Of a stretch of 64,000 nucleotides of DNA, positions 1 through 8,269 are shown in pieces. The notes under the pieces are model-generated. The model ran no database searches. It saw only the letters and a program-made list of their open reading frames with translations, and was not told where the DNA came from. Each line of letters starts with the position of its first letter. The first letter of the stretch is position 1. The position numbers and the translations under genes are program-made. Origin of the DNA: Arthrobacter sp. cf158. GTDB lineage: Bacteria; Actinomycetota; Actinomycetes; Actinomycetales; Micrococcaceae. The stretch is taken from assembly GCF_900106835.1 (NCBI RefSeq), contig NZ_FNNR01000009.1, positions 1-64,000 of the forward strand. Reading direction: 5' to 3'.

Positions 1-1737
1 TCCGATGTCCAGGACGCGGCCTTGGCTGCCGAGCAGGACGGGGATGATGTCGGCGTCGCAGGCGATTTTGCGGATGGTGTTGGGGTGTAGCGGGCCGGTG
101 AAGGTCGCTGTTCCGGAGCTGAGCGGGTTCGGGCCCGTGCCGGTGTGGCCGGTGTGGTTGGGCTTGTTGTGGTGGGTGAGTTGTTCGAAGAGGTGGCGGT
201 GGTCGATGGTGACGGTGAGTTGGGGTCGGAGTCCGCCGTTGGAGGGTAGTTTCCCGGTGCTCATCGCGAGGGCGCAGGCGCCGACGAGGCCGTTGAGGAG
301 TTTCTGGGCGCGGGTGCGTCGGTCCAGGTCCGGTCCGGTGGGGCCGTGGGCTGCTGCATGCGTGCCCGTTCCTGTGGGGGTGGTTCCGGTGGGGGTTCCG
401 TCGTCCGGGGTGTGACCGGGTTCTGTGGTGTCGCTGGGTTCGGTGGTGTGACTGGGTTCTGGTGTGGTGAGGCGGGGGTTGGTGGCGGTGTTCATGGCGG
501 TGGTGAGGGTTTCGATTTGTTCGTCGGTGGCGAAGATTTCGAGGTGGTGGAGTCCGTGGCGGCGTCGGCGGCGCAGGAACGCGCCTTGGAGTTGGCGGAG
601 GGCTTCTTCTGAGGGTTCCGGGCCGTCTTGGTCGATTCTGTCGGACCAGGCTTTGGCCATTTTGGCGACGAAGTCGGGGTCGGTTTCCTTCGCGGTGGTG
701 GTAAGGGCTTGTTCCATCAGGGTGATGGTGTCGTCGTCGGTGAGGTGGCGGGTTTTGTCCAACGCGGCACTGATGATGGTCGCGGAGCGGGACGGGAGCA
801 GGGCTGAGGAGTGGGCGTCGGCGAGGATCTCGCGGCGGGCGGGGATGTGCTGGCCGGTCATTCCTGTCTGGGGTAGGACGTCGTTGGCGAGGGCGAGCCG
901 GCGGCGGGCTTCGCTGATGCTGATCCTTAGCCGGGCGCGCAGGAATTCGGCGGCGTTCCGGTACCCGTCGTCCAAGGGACTGGCCGGGCTCCCGGCCTTC
1001 GCGGCACCGGCACTACCCGCCACCCAGGCGGCTGCGCCCGGTGTGGCTGCACTGTGTGTACCCGTGGCTGCGCCCGGTTGGGCTGCGCTGTATGTACCCA
1101 TGGCTGCGCCCGGCTGGGCTGCGCCCAACGCCACAGAGTCGACCGGGTTGTCCGCACCCACGGCCGGTTCAGCCCATCCAGTCCGCCACTCCGGCGCTGC
1201 AGATGACGACCCTCTCTGCGCGTTCTGCGCCTCGTTCCGGGTCCGTTCGACGGCTTGGGCCGCCACCACCTGCAAGTACTCCAGAACCCGGGCAACCTCC
1301 TCGACTTTGCCGGCAAAATCCGCAGCCTCTAAGAAACCAAATGACCGGGCCTCCGGAGCGGCGGATTCGCGGAGCGATGCCAAGGAATTGGCAGCCCGGG
1401 CAAGCGGGCCGACGGTGCCTGGAGCAGACTGCGTGCCCGATTCGATCAGACCGGCCATGCGCTTGATGTCGGCCGCCGGAATCACCCGCATGCCAAAACC
1501 ATCGCCATCCGGGCCGACGTAAGTACGTGCACTCACCTTTGAGGACCCGTTGATGGTGTCCAGACCCCACATCAGCCCTGTTCCCGGCCGCTCGCCCGAA
1601 AAGGCGGACATCGTTACGGGGCCGTTGAACGCGGCTCGGAGCGGGGCGGGCATGTCCGCAGATCGTCTGGACAGGCCACGCGTCAGCACGCCGGGCGTCC
1701 CTGCCCGCCGTGCCAAAACCTGCCCGTTGCTTCCCAT
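1..1737 (-). CDS. DUF222/HNH-type endonuclease-like protein, 3' end outside the window
   Basis: An open frame of 579 codons runs from an ATG at 1737 to the window edge and is still open there. The part seen looks like the DUF222 region that precedes a C-terminal HNH nuclease motif in a family present in many copies in Arthrobacter and relatives; the HNH motif itself would lie beyond position 1 and was not seen. An Ala/Pro/Gly repeat lies at residues 206-236 (12-residue period). A later Thr/Pro/Gly-rich stretch follows the core helical region, with repeats of the type EPSxTTEP. The cellular role of this family is unclear: stand-alone genes, sometimes proposed to be mobile or selfish. The start is the first ATG in the frame; nearby later starts are possible. 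Confidence 0.8.
   Translation of the reverse strand, partial: MGSNGQVLARRAGTPGVLTRGLSRRSADMPAPLRAAFNGPVTMSAFSGERPGTGLMWGLDTINGSSKVSARTYVGPDGDGFGMRVIPAADIKRMAGLIESGTQSAPGTVGPLARAANSLASLRESAAPEARSFGFLEAADFAGKVEEVARVLEYLQVVAAQAVERTRNEAQNAQRGSSSAAPEWRTGWAEPAVGADNPVDSVALGAAQPGAAMGTYSAAQPGAATGTHSAATPGAAAWVAGSAGAAKAGSPASPLDDGYRNAAEFLRARLRISISEARRRLALANDVLPQTGMTGQHIPARREILADAHSSALLPSRSATIISAALDKTRHLTDDDTITLMEQALTTTAKETDPDFVAKMAKAWSDRIDQDGPEPSEEALRQLQGAFLRRRRRHGLHHLEIFATDEQIETLTTAMNTATNPRLTTPEPSHTTEPSDTTEPGHTPDDGTPTGTTPTGTGTHAAAHGPTGPDLDRRTRAQKLLNGLVGACALAMSTGKLPSNGGLRPQLTVTIDHRHLFEQLTHHNKPNHTGHTGTGPNPLSSGTATFTGPLHPNTIRKIACDADIIPVLLGSQGRVLDIG
1030..1122 (-). repeat. 36-bp coding repeat inside the DUF222 gene
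   Basis: Two and a half copies of a 36-bp unit encode AAQPGAAMGTYS, then AAQPGAATGTHS, then AATPGAA. The repeat stays in frame, so copy-number change would lengthen a linker without breaking the protein. Confidence 0.75.
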
Positions 1738-1879
1738 GAATCAACCTTGTCACCAGGGTCTGACATTATTAGCCGCGGCCAGTGCCCACCGCAGAAATGC
1801 TTTTGTGGGTGGTCACTGGACACTCTGGAGCTGCCCGGATCCCGCCCGCTTCCTGCTCCGCCGCCACGGCTGCAGAGTA

Positions 1880-2252
1880 TGAACGACGGCGACCTCAGCC
1901 GTCGTGGGTGCGCGGGTCGAGGTGCCTGGAATCCATGTCTCCGAGGGAGGCGCGTCTCGTATCGGGTGACCTGTTGCACGATGGCGACCTGTTGAACGAT
2001 GGCGACCTGTTGAACGACGGCGACGTGCCGTCGTCGTGGGTGCGCGGGTCGAGCTGCCGGGACCTCACGTTACCGAGGGAGGCGCGTCTCGTATCGGGTG
2101 ACCTGTTGCACGATGGCGACTTTTTGAACGACGGCGACGTGCCGTCGTCGTGGGTGCGCGGGTCGAGCTGCCGGGAATCCATGCCTCCGGGGGAGGCCGG
2201 TCTTGTGCGTCGGGTGACCTGTTGAACGACGGCGACGTGTCGTCGTCGTCGG
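1880..2252. repeat. Imperfect tandem array, about 114-bp unit, non-coding
   Basis: The 15-mer GTCGTGGGTGCGCGG recurs at 1901, 2033 and 2147, so spacings are 132 and 114 bp. The 18-bp difference is one extra copy of an inner sub-repeat (GATGGCGACCTGTTGAAC) near 1980-2010. Each unit carries an ACGACGGC/GCCGTCGT inverted repeat resembling the terminator-like hairpins elsewhere in this window. The remainder of 1738-2290 shows no convincing gene; open frames over the array are repeats of Arg/Ser-rich text with no start signal. Confidence 0.8.
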
Positions 2253-2290
2253 CATATTGGTCCCACTGGGGCGTGCCGCGCGAAGGGTGG

Positions 2291-3160
2291 TTACGGTTTC
2301 TGTGACGCTGCGGCGGCGGGCTCCAGGTCGGCCAGGGCGAGGGGATGTGCGGGGGCGTCAGGGAAGGGCACTGTGGAGGTCACGGCAAGCTCGGCGTCCA
2401 CATGGACCAGCTGGCCTGCACCCAGAGGCCGCCAGCCCGGGTTGTGGTCCATGGGTTCGGTGGCAAAGAGGACATGCGGGGAACGGGCCAGCTCAGTACT
2501 GCGGGTATGGATTCTTTTGCTCCGGGCATCCAGCGGTGCGGGTGGATCAGGCGGGGAAGCGGGGTCCCGTTCCAGCATGAACAACGGGTGGGTGGCTGGG
2601 TACCTGAGGGCCCACATGTCCGTTGCCGTGGACAGGATGAAGTTCAGGCTGAAGACGGGGAGCTCGCGGGCAATCCAGGCGATGGCTTGGACGATGCCCG
2701 CGCCGACGTCCCCAGTTGCGCGGCGGGTCTCGGCGGTGATGAGCGCAAAGAGCCGCTCGCTGTCGGACTGACCCAGCACCAGGTCCATCACTCCGAGTTC
2801 GGTGAGGCGTTGATCGATCTGCTCGAGCCCGTGGAACACTCCGTTATGCGCAAACAAGCGTCCGTCCTGCTCGAACGGATGTGTGTTGACCATGGTGAGG
2901 GCGCCGGTGCTGGCGTACCGCACATGGGCCAGGAACGTGGTGCTTCTCAGGTCGCGCGCTTCACGGGCGAAGGCGTGATCCTCCCAGGCGGCCAGCGGCT
3001 GTTTGGCCACGTGCGCCTTGCCTGCCGCATCGAAGGTCCCAATGCCGGCCCCGTCCGGCTCCCGGCGGCTCTGGACGGAGAGGCTGTCAGGGGCATTCAA
3101 CAGCCAGAACGTGGCGCGCACCGGCCGGGGACCGGCATGCAATCCGAAGAGACGGCACAT
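2291..3160 (-). CDS. Class II glutamine amidotransferase (stand-alone)
   Basis: A 289-residue protein beginning Met-Cys-Arg-Leu-Phe-Gly. After Met removal, Cys2 would be the N-terminal nucleophile of an Ntn amidohydrolase that releases ammonia from glutamine. AHVRYAS and the TVNTHPF-like TMVNTHPFE segment, followed by FAHNG, are the usual substrate-pocket blocks. There is no synthase domain, as in the YafJ/EgtC-like single-domain proteins. The start is set by AAAGGAGG seven bases upstream of ATG 3160; the open frame continues upstream but would bury the Cys. It follows the glutamate decarboxylase gene by 22 bp on the same strand, suggesting glutamine to glutamate to GABA. Its acceptor, if any, is unknown. 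Confidence 0.85.
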   Translation of the reverse strand: MCRLFGLHAGPRPVRATFWLLNAPDSLSVQSRREPDGAGIGTFDAAGKAHVAKQPLAAWEDHAFAREARDLRSTTFLAHVRYASTGALTMVNTHPFEQDGRLFAHNGVFHGLEQIDQRLTELGVMDLVLGQSDSERLFALITAETRRATGDVGAGIVQAIAWIARELPVFSLNFILSTATDMWALRYPATHPLFMLERDPASPPDPPAPLDARSKRIHTRSTELARSPHVLFATEPMDHNPGWRPLGAGQLVHVDAELAVTSTVPFPDAPAHPLALADLEPAAAASQKP

Positions 3161-3182
3161 CCGGGGGCCTCCTTTCCGAACG

Positions 3183-4583
3183 TCAGTGGTGGAATCCTTC
3201 GGCCTGCTGATCCACAGGCATGGGTGCTGTGAGGCTATCGAGGTAGTCGACTTCCTTCTTGAGGTCGGCCAGGAAACTTGAGGCGAGGTCGCGCGTAAAG
3301 CCGTTGCGGACAACGATCCTTTGGACCGTGACTTCACTGAGCCCGTCGGGCAGTGGATACGACGGAACCAGCCAGCCGTTCATCCGCAGGCGCTCTGACA
3401 GGTGGTGGAGGTTCCAGTGTTCCGTGTGGCCATCAGTGAGTTGCCACGCAAACACCGGGATATCCGAGCCGTCGCTCCACAGGGTGAACGCGTCCATGGC
3501 TCCGATCTCGTTGGAAAGGTACAGCGCCACGTCGCGTGACGTTGCCTGGACGGACCGGTAGCCGGCGAAGCCAAGGCGAAGGAAGAGGTAGTACTGCAGA
3601 AGCACCTGGGCGCCGGGCCGGGAAAAGTTCAGGGCGAAGGTGGGCATGTCCCCGCCCAGGTAGCTGACATGGAAGATCAGGTCCTCGGGGAGTGCCGCCG
3701 CATCCCGCCACACCACCCATCCGAGGCCGGGATACACCAGCCCGTATTTATGGCCGGAGGTGTTGATCGACGCGACACGGGGGAGCCGGAAATCCCACAC
3801 TGTTCCGGGTTGCAGGAACGGGGCTACCATCGCTCCGGAAGCACCGTCCACATGGATGGGAATGTCCAGGCCGCGGCGTGCCTGGATATCGTCCAACGCC
3901 TCGGAGATCAGTTCCACGGGTTCGTACCTGCCGGTGTAGGTCACACCCAGGATGGCCACGACGCCGATGGTGTTCTCATCCACGTACTGATCCAGGTCAT
4001 GGCCGTCCAGCGTGGGGTGCTCGGCTGAAACCGGCACAAAGCGGGGCTCCACGTCCCAGTAGTTGCAGAACTTTTCCCAGCACACCTGCACTGCGGAGCT
4101 GAGGACCAGGTTGGGTTTATCCGTGGATTTGGCGGCGGCCTTCCGTGCATGTTGCCAGCGGCGTTTCAAGGCCAACCCGCCCAGCATGCAGGCCTCGGAG
4201 GATCCGATGGTGGAGGTGCCGATGCTCTTCTCAGGATCCGGCGCGTTCCACAAATCCGCCAACATCCGCCAACACCGGGTTTCGATGAGCGCCGTTTGGG
4301 GGTACTCATCCTTGTCGATCATGTTCTTGTCGAACGTTTCGGCGTAGAGCTTCGACGCTTCAGGCTCCATCCACGTCCCCACGAACGTGGCCAGGTTCAG
4401 CCGTGAGTTCCCGTCCAGCATCGCCTCGTCGTGGACCACCTGGTAAGCGGTGGACGGCAGGGACTCGCCTTCGGGGATGGTGAAGCGGGGAAAGATGGTG
4501 GATTCTCCCGGCCGGCTGAACAGCGGATTCAGTTCCACGGCGGTGTTGGCTTCATGCTTTGACGTTCGGTGGGATCTGCTCAA
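3183..4583 (-). CDS. gadB: Glutamate decarboxylase
   Basis: A 466-residue PLP enzyme, the same length as E. coli GadB, converting L-glutamate to GABA and CO2 with proton consumption. The PLP lysine is K279 in SINTSGHKYG; HVDGASG (D246) holds the pyridine nitrogen. The C-terminus ends Gly-Phe-His-His. In E. coli GadB a penultimate His (H465) closes the active site at neutral pH, and the same position is His here (inference). The start is TTG at 4583, with GAAGGAG eight bases upstream. No GABA antiporter gene (gadC) lies next to it. It is the first gene of a pair with the amidotransferase. Confidence 0.92.
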   Translation of the reverse strand: MSRSHRTSKHEANTAVELNPLFSRPGESTIFPRFTIPEGESLPSTAYQVVHDEAMLDGNSRLNLATFVGTWMEPEASKLYAETFDKNMIDKDEYPQTALIETRCWRMLADLWNAPDPEKSIGTSTIGSSEACMLGGLALKRRWQHARKAAAKSTDKPNLVLSSAVQVCWEKFCNYWDVEPRFVPVSAEHPTLDGHDLDQYVDENTIGVVAILGVTYTGRYEPVELISEALDDIQARRGLDIPIHVDGASGAMVAPFLQPGTVWDFRLPRVASINTSGHKYGLVYPGLGWVVWRDAAALPEDLIFHVSYLGGDMPTFALNFSRPGAQVLLQYYLFLRLGFAGYRSVQATSRDVALYLSNEIGAMDAFTLWSDGSDIPVFAWQLTDGHTEHWNLHHLSERLRMNGWLVPSYPLPDGLSEVTVQRIVVRNGFTRDLASSFLADLKKEVDYLDSLTAPMPVDQQAEGFHH

Positions 4584-4667
4584 GGGGCTGGCTCCTTCGA
4601 ATCGCCCGCTGGCAGCGGGGGCACGACCTGTCTGGGCCTCACGCTACCCGCCGGGGCAAGCGGACCC

Positions 4668-4726
4668 AAGCTTCCCGCCGAGCCGGCGGACCCAAGCTTC
4701 CCGAGCCGGCGAACGCAAGCTTCCCG
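4668..4726. repeat. Three copies of AAGCTTCCCG upstream of gadB
   Basis: The decamer occurs at 4668, 4694 and 4717, embedded in GCCGGCG-type spacers. It lies between the zinc-ribbon gene and gadB. It could be slippage-derived or regulatory; no promoter could be read with confidence. Confidence 0.55.
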
Positions 4727-4748
4727 CCGGGGCGGCGAACGCAAAGCG

Positions 4749-4773
4749 CCCGACGGCGGTACTCGCCGTCGGG
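4749..4773. terminator. CGACGGCG hairpin (10-bp stem)
   Basis: CCCGACGGCG, loop GTACT, CGCCGTCGGG. It sits just past the stop of the zinc-ribbon gene (stop at 4795 on the minus strand). There is no U-tract. It is a member of the recurring hairpin family of this window. Confidence 0.6.
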
Positions 4774-4794
4774 TGGTTCCTCCGTTTTGCGTGC

Positions 4795-5244
4795 CTACTT
4801 GGGATACGCCTGATCCGGTATTTCCATTTGGAAGCCGCACTCGTCGCAGTGCAGCACCCTGGTGTTGAGGTAGATCTCGAGCTCGGGATCGACCACCCGG
4901 TCCGTGATCCCCACGGCAAAGTGGTTCCGCTTCCCCGCCCCGGTGTGCATGGGTGCTCCGCAGTGCAGGAAGTGTTCGCCAGACTGGAGGAGGCCGGGGT
5001 GCTTGGCGGAGGTGTTCAGGACATTGGCCACGTCCGCCACGGTTGCTGCATGACTGCGGGAGGAGCCGCATTTCCGGCAGTTGTAGCCCACGTTGATGAG
5101 CCCGGCGGAGAGGTCGGAGTGGGCGTCGATGGTATCGACCATGAGGTGCTGGCCGGTTCCGCAGTGTTCACAGCGGGGTTGGGGCGCCGAAGAAGACGCC
5201 ACGGAAGAGGGGGGAAAAATGGGGTGTGCTGGCTGAGCAGACAT
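4795..5244 (-). CDS. Multi-cysteine zinc-ribbon protein, unknown function
   Basis: A 149-residue protein with a Ser/Pro-rich start and four Cys groups: C25-x2-C28, C56-x2-C59, C95 and C133-x2-C136. These could bind two zinc ions in ribbon folds. The stretch around LSAGLINVGYNCRKCG is typical of small actinobacterial zinc-ribbon proteins. There is no enzyme signature. The start ATG 5244 has AGGG six bases upstream. It could bind nucleic acid or act as a scaffold; I do not recognise the family. Confidence 0.75.
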   Translation of the reverse strand: MSAQPAHPIFPPSSVASSSAPQPRCEHCGTGQHLMVDTIDAHSDLSAGLINVGYNCRKCGSSRSHAATVADVANVLNTSAKHPGLLQSGEHFLHCGAPMHTGAGKRNHFAVGITDRVVDPELEIYLNTRVLHCDECGFQMEIPDQAYPK

Positions 5245-5402
5245 TGGTAACCCTGAGGTGATGGAGAGTGGATACCTTGGTCACAAGTATGGTTTCTCCA
5301 CTCATGAGACTAAGCGTGCCGGCACCCGTGTGGCAAGCGGTGGGTATCCGGACGCGACAACTGCGCCTATCGCAAAAGGGCCGGCGATGGGACGATTCTC
5401 AT

Positions 5403-5603
5403 ATGGGCGAACAAGAGAACTACCAGCCCGCTGCGCCCTCAAGCGCTGCGTCAGAAGACAGGGGAGACCCCACAACCCAGCAGATGCGGACCATCGGACA
5501 GCGCCGGCGTGAGGCCGAACGCAAGCTCGACCTGCACCTGGAGGAGGCACGCCACAGGGACGGAGCGTCTGCTAGCGAAAGCGAGGGTCATTCCGAAGCG
5601 TAG
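5403..5603 (+). CDS. Small charged hypothetical protein
   Basis: A 66-residue Glu/Arg-rich protein. The segment from MRTIGQRRREAERK through HLEEARHRD looks helical and amphipathic. The ribosome site is weak (GATGGGA). The last 32 bp overlap the 3' end of the convergent GH15 gene. Composition looks coding-like, but no family is recognised; it may be spurious. Confidence 0.4.
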   Translation: MGEQENYQPAAPSSAASEDRGDPTTQQMRTIGQRRREAERKLDLHLEEARHRDGASASESEGHSEA

Positions 5604-7434
5604 AGCTGCTCGCATGCCAAGGGTGCTTGGGATGATCCAGGGGTGTGTCGCTGCTGTGGGCCGCTCCGTGATGCAGTTGCAGGGCGCTGTGAATGAGTGG
5701 GAAGTGGCTGAACGCCTGCGGGGTGTTGCCAAGCTGCCGGTGGGTTCTTGGATCCCACTCCTCGCTGAGCAGGCCAACATCGTTGCGCAGGGTGAGCAGC
5801 CGCTCAAAAAGTGCGGTTGCTTCGGCTGACCGGCCGATTCCCAGCAGGGCGTCCACCAGCCAGAAGGAGCATGCAAGGAAGACGCCTTCGTCGCCGGGGA
5901 GTCCGTCATGGCCGGACTGGGTCCGGTACCGCATGACCATGCCGTCCTCCGTCAGTCCCCGCTGGATGGCATCCACCGTCCCGGCCACGCGTGGATGCCG
6001 GTGTGGAAGGAAGCCGACACGGGGAACCAGGAGCAGGCTCGCGTCCAGTTCCTTGCTGCCGTAGGCCTGGACAAAGCTGTTGAGATCCTCGTCGAACCCT
6101 TTGGTCATGACGTCGTTGTGGATTTCGCTGCGGAGGGCAGCCCACCTGTCAGCGGGGCCCGGCAGCCCGGAGGTCCGGATGCCTTTGACCATGCGATCAG
6201 CAGCCACCCACGCCATTACTTTGGAGTGGGTGAAGTGCTGCCTTGGCCCGCGGACTTCCCACAGCCCATTGTCCGGCTGGTCCCAGGCTCCCTCGAGGTA
6301 CTCCATCAACGCGACCTGGAGGTCCCAGGAATTGTCCACGGCACCATCCGGTGCTGCCGCCCTGGTGAGCGAGAGTCCGTCCAGGACTTCGCCCCACACA
6401 TCCAGTTGCAGCTGCGGCGCAGCGGCATTGCCGGTCCGGACCGGTTGTGAGCCTTCGTAACCGGACAACCAGGGGATCTCTGCCTCCGGAAGCCTCCTGG
6501 CGCCGTCGAGCCCGTACACAATCTGGAGCTCGGACGGGTCTCCGGCGATAGCCCGCAACAGCCAATCCCGCCACGCCGCGGCCTCTTCCGTGTAGCCGGC
6601 GGCGAGGAGGGACTGCAGTGTCAGTGTGGCGTCGCGCAGCCAGCAGTACCGGTAATCCCAGTTGCGCGGTCCGCCGATTTGTTCGGGCAACGACGTGGTG
6701 GCTGCGGCCACAATGCCGCCGGTGGGCGCGTACGTCAGTGCTTTGAGGGTGATCAGGGACCTCTCTACAGGCTCCTTGTACTTGCCGGTGATCTCGCTGC
6801 GGGCAATCCATTCCAACCAGAACGACTCCGTGGCTTCAAGTGCCCGCAGGGGATCGATCCTTCGCGGTTCAGGCTCGTGGCTTGGAGCCCACCGCAGGAC
6901 GAACGGGACTTTTTGGCCGGCGCGGACAGTGAAATCGCTGAAGGTTTTCTTGTCGCGGCCTTCCAAGGGGGCGTGCGTGGTGAGATACGCCGAGTCGGGT
7001 CCGGCCACGGCGCTGATGCCGTGGCTGCTGTGCCGGACCCAGGGCACCACGCTGCCGTAGTCGAAGCGGAGCACCAACTCCATGTGCATGTCCACTGAGC
7101 CGGAGAGTCCTTCGACGATTCGGACAAGGTCCACGGCCTCATCACGGACGGGCATGAAGTCGGTGACGCGGACGGATCCGCCGTCCACTTCCCACTCCGT
7201 CTGGAGGACCAGGGTGTCCTCGCGGTAGTAGCGGCGTGTGCAGTCGGCTTGGGCGGCAGCGGCGCCGGCAGGGGCCAGAAGCCAGCGGCCGGCGTCGGGG
7301 GTGTGCAGGAGTGCCGCGAAGCAGGATGGAGAGTCGAAACGCGGCAGGCACATCCAGTCGATCGAGCCACTGCGCCCCACCAGTGCTGCCGTGTTTAGAT
7401 CCCCGATGATCGCGTAGTCCTCAATCCTGGCCAT
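5572..7434 (-). CDS. GH15 family glycoside hydrolase (trehalase/glucoamylase type)
   Basis: A 620-residue cytoplasmic protein. The N-terminal beta-sandwich domain begins IEDYAIIGDLNTAALVGRSG and includes SIDWMCLPRFDSPSCFA. The catalytic (alpha/alpha)6 domain carries WDYRYCWLRDA (259-269), the first candidate catalytic Glu near E349 (DVWGE) and the second in SEEWDP (558/559). GNTPQAFSH near the end is typical of the family. Actinobacterial members of this layout include trehalases that split trehalose to two glucoses; glucoamylase or dextranase activity is the alternative. It stands alone on this strand, with no trehalose synthesis genes in the window. Confidence 0.87.
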   Translation of the reverse strand: MARIEDYAIIGDLNTAALVGRSGSIDWMCLPRFDSPSCFAALLHTPDAGRWLLAPAGAAAAQADCTRRYYREDTLVLQTEWEVDGGSVRVTDFMPVRDEAVDLVRIVEGLSGSVDMHMELVLRFDYGSVVPWVRHSSHGISAVAGPDSAYLTTHAPLEGRDKKTFSDFTVRAGQKVPFVLRWAPSHEPEPRRIDPLRALEATESFWLEWIARSEITGKYKEPVERSLITLKALTYAPTGGIVAAATTSLPEQIGGPRNWDYRYCWLRDATLTLQSLLAAGYTEEAAAWRDWLLRAIAGDPSELQIVYGLDGARRLPEAEIPWLSGYEGSQPVRTGNAAAPQLQLDVWGEVLDGLSLTRAAAPDGAVDNSWDLQVALMEYLEGAWDQPDNGLWEVRGPRQHFTHSKVMAWVAADRMVKGIRTSGLPGPADRWAALRSEIHNDVMTKGFDEDLNSFVQAYGSKELDASLLLVPRVGFLPHRHPRVAGTVDAIQRGLTEDGMVMRYRTQSGHDGLPGDEGVFLACSFWLVDALLGIGRSAEATALFERLLTLRNDVGLLSEEWDPRTHRQLGNTPQAFSHFPLIHSALQLHHGAAHSSDTPLDHPKHPWHASSSTLRNDPRFR

Positions 7435-7489
7435 GGATCAGATCCTAGCCGCCGCCCCTGGGCAAACGGCTGAGGGCAAACGGCTGACG

Positions 7490-8152
7490 TCAATCGGCTG
7501 AGGCCAGTCGGCTGAGGCCGTCCAGGATGAGGTTCAGGCCGAACGCGAATTCGTCGCCGAAGTCGTAGCCGGGTTTGAGGACATGTTCGACGGCGATCTC
7601 CACCATGTGCGGATACTCGCCGGTGGAGAACCGCTCCATGATGGGGTTGGTGATCTCTGCGGCGGTGTCGCGCCCTTCGAACGGCAGCGCTGCCTCCTGG
7701 AGCGCGAATCCGTAAATGTAACTGTCCAGCAGGGCATACGCGTGGGCTGTCAGCTGCACGGAGAATCCGGCGGCCCGGAGTGTGGCGAGCGTTGCTTCGT
7801 GGTGGCGGAGGGTGGCCGGGCCGGGGGCGGACCTGCTTTCCAGCAGTCCAACCGCCCAGGGGTGTCGCTTGAGTGCCGAACGAACCGCATGTGCCCTTCG
7901 CTGCATCTCCTCCCGCCAGTCTCCATCGGGTAACGGCAACTCGATCTCACTGAAGACCATGTCCACGATGCCGTCCAGGATCTCGTCCTTATTGGCCACG
8001 TAGTAGTACAGCGACATGGGCTTGGTTCCCATGCTCTGGGCGAGCGTGCGGATGGTCAGGGCCGCGATTCCGGACTCATCGGCGAGCGCTACGGCGCACT
8101 GAAGCACTCTTTCCCGGCTCAGTGGGAGGCGTTGGGATGCTGCGGCAGGCAC
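7490..8152 (-). CDS. TetR family regulator (tetracycline-repressor-like C-terminal domain)
   Basis: A 220-residue protein with an N-terminal helix-turn-helix ([32 protein letters not shown], about residues 29-60) and a TetR_C-like ligand domain with a long helical bundle. It is divergent from the MDR oxidoreductase gene. Two near-palindromic 11-mers lie in the 117-bp gap, so it probably represses that gene and itself. The ligand is unknown. Confidence 0.88.
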   Translation of the reverse strand: MPAAASQRLPLSRERVLQCAVALADESGIAALTIRTLAQSMGTKPMSLYYYVANKDEILDGIVDMVFSEIELPLPDGDWREEMQRRAHAVRSALKRHPWAVGLLESRSAPGPATLRHHEATLATLRAAGFSVQLTAHAYALLDSYIYGFALQEAALPFEGRDTAAEITNPIMERFSTGEYPHMVEIAVEHVLKPGYDFGDEFAFGLNLILDGLSRLASAD

Positions 8153-8191
8153 TGGATCTCCTTGGAATCGGGGGTTGCCCCTAGCGGATTA

Positions 8192-8226
8192 GTACAGTGT
8201 ACGGTAACGTCGTTGGTACAGCGTAC
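8192..8226. promoter_or_regulatory. Paired operator for the TetR regulator
   Basis: GTACAGTGTAC at 8192-8202 and GTACAGCGTAC at 8216-8226 are palindromic except at the centre and start 24 bp apart. They lie between two divergent genes, a classical place for TetR repression. Confidence 0.7.
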
Positions 8227-8269
8227 GAAAAAATCCAGGCAGCAACCGCACTCAATGAAAGGACCGGCC

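Noticed and set aside
1880-2252. CRISPR-like appearance of the tandem array
   Set aside because: Units are about 114 bp without short repeats and unique spacers of constant size, and no cas gene is present.
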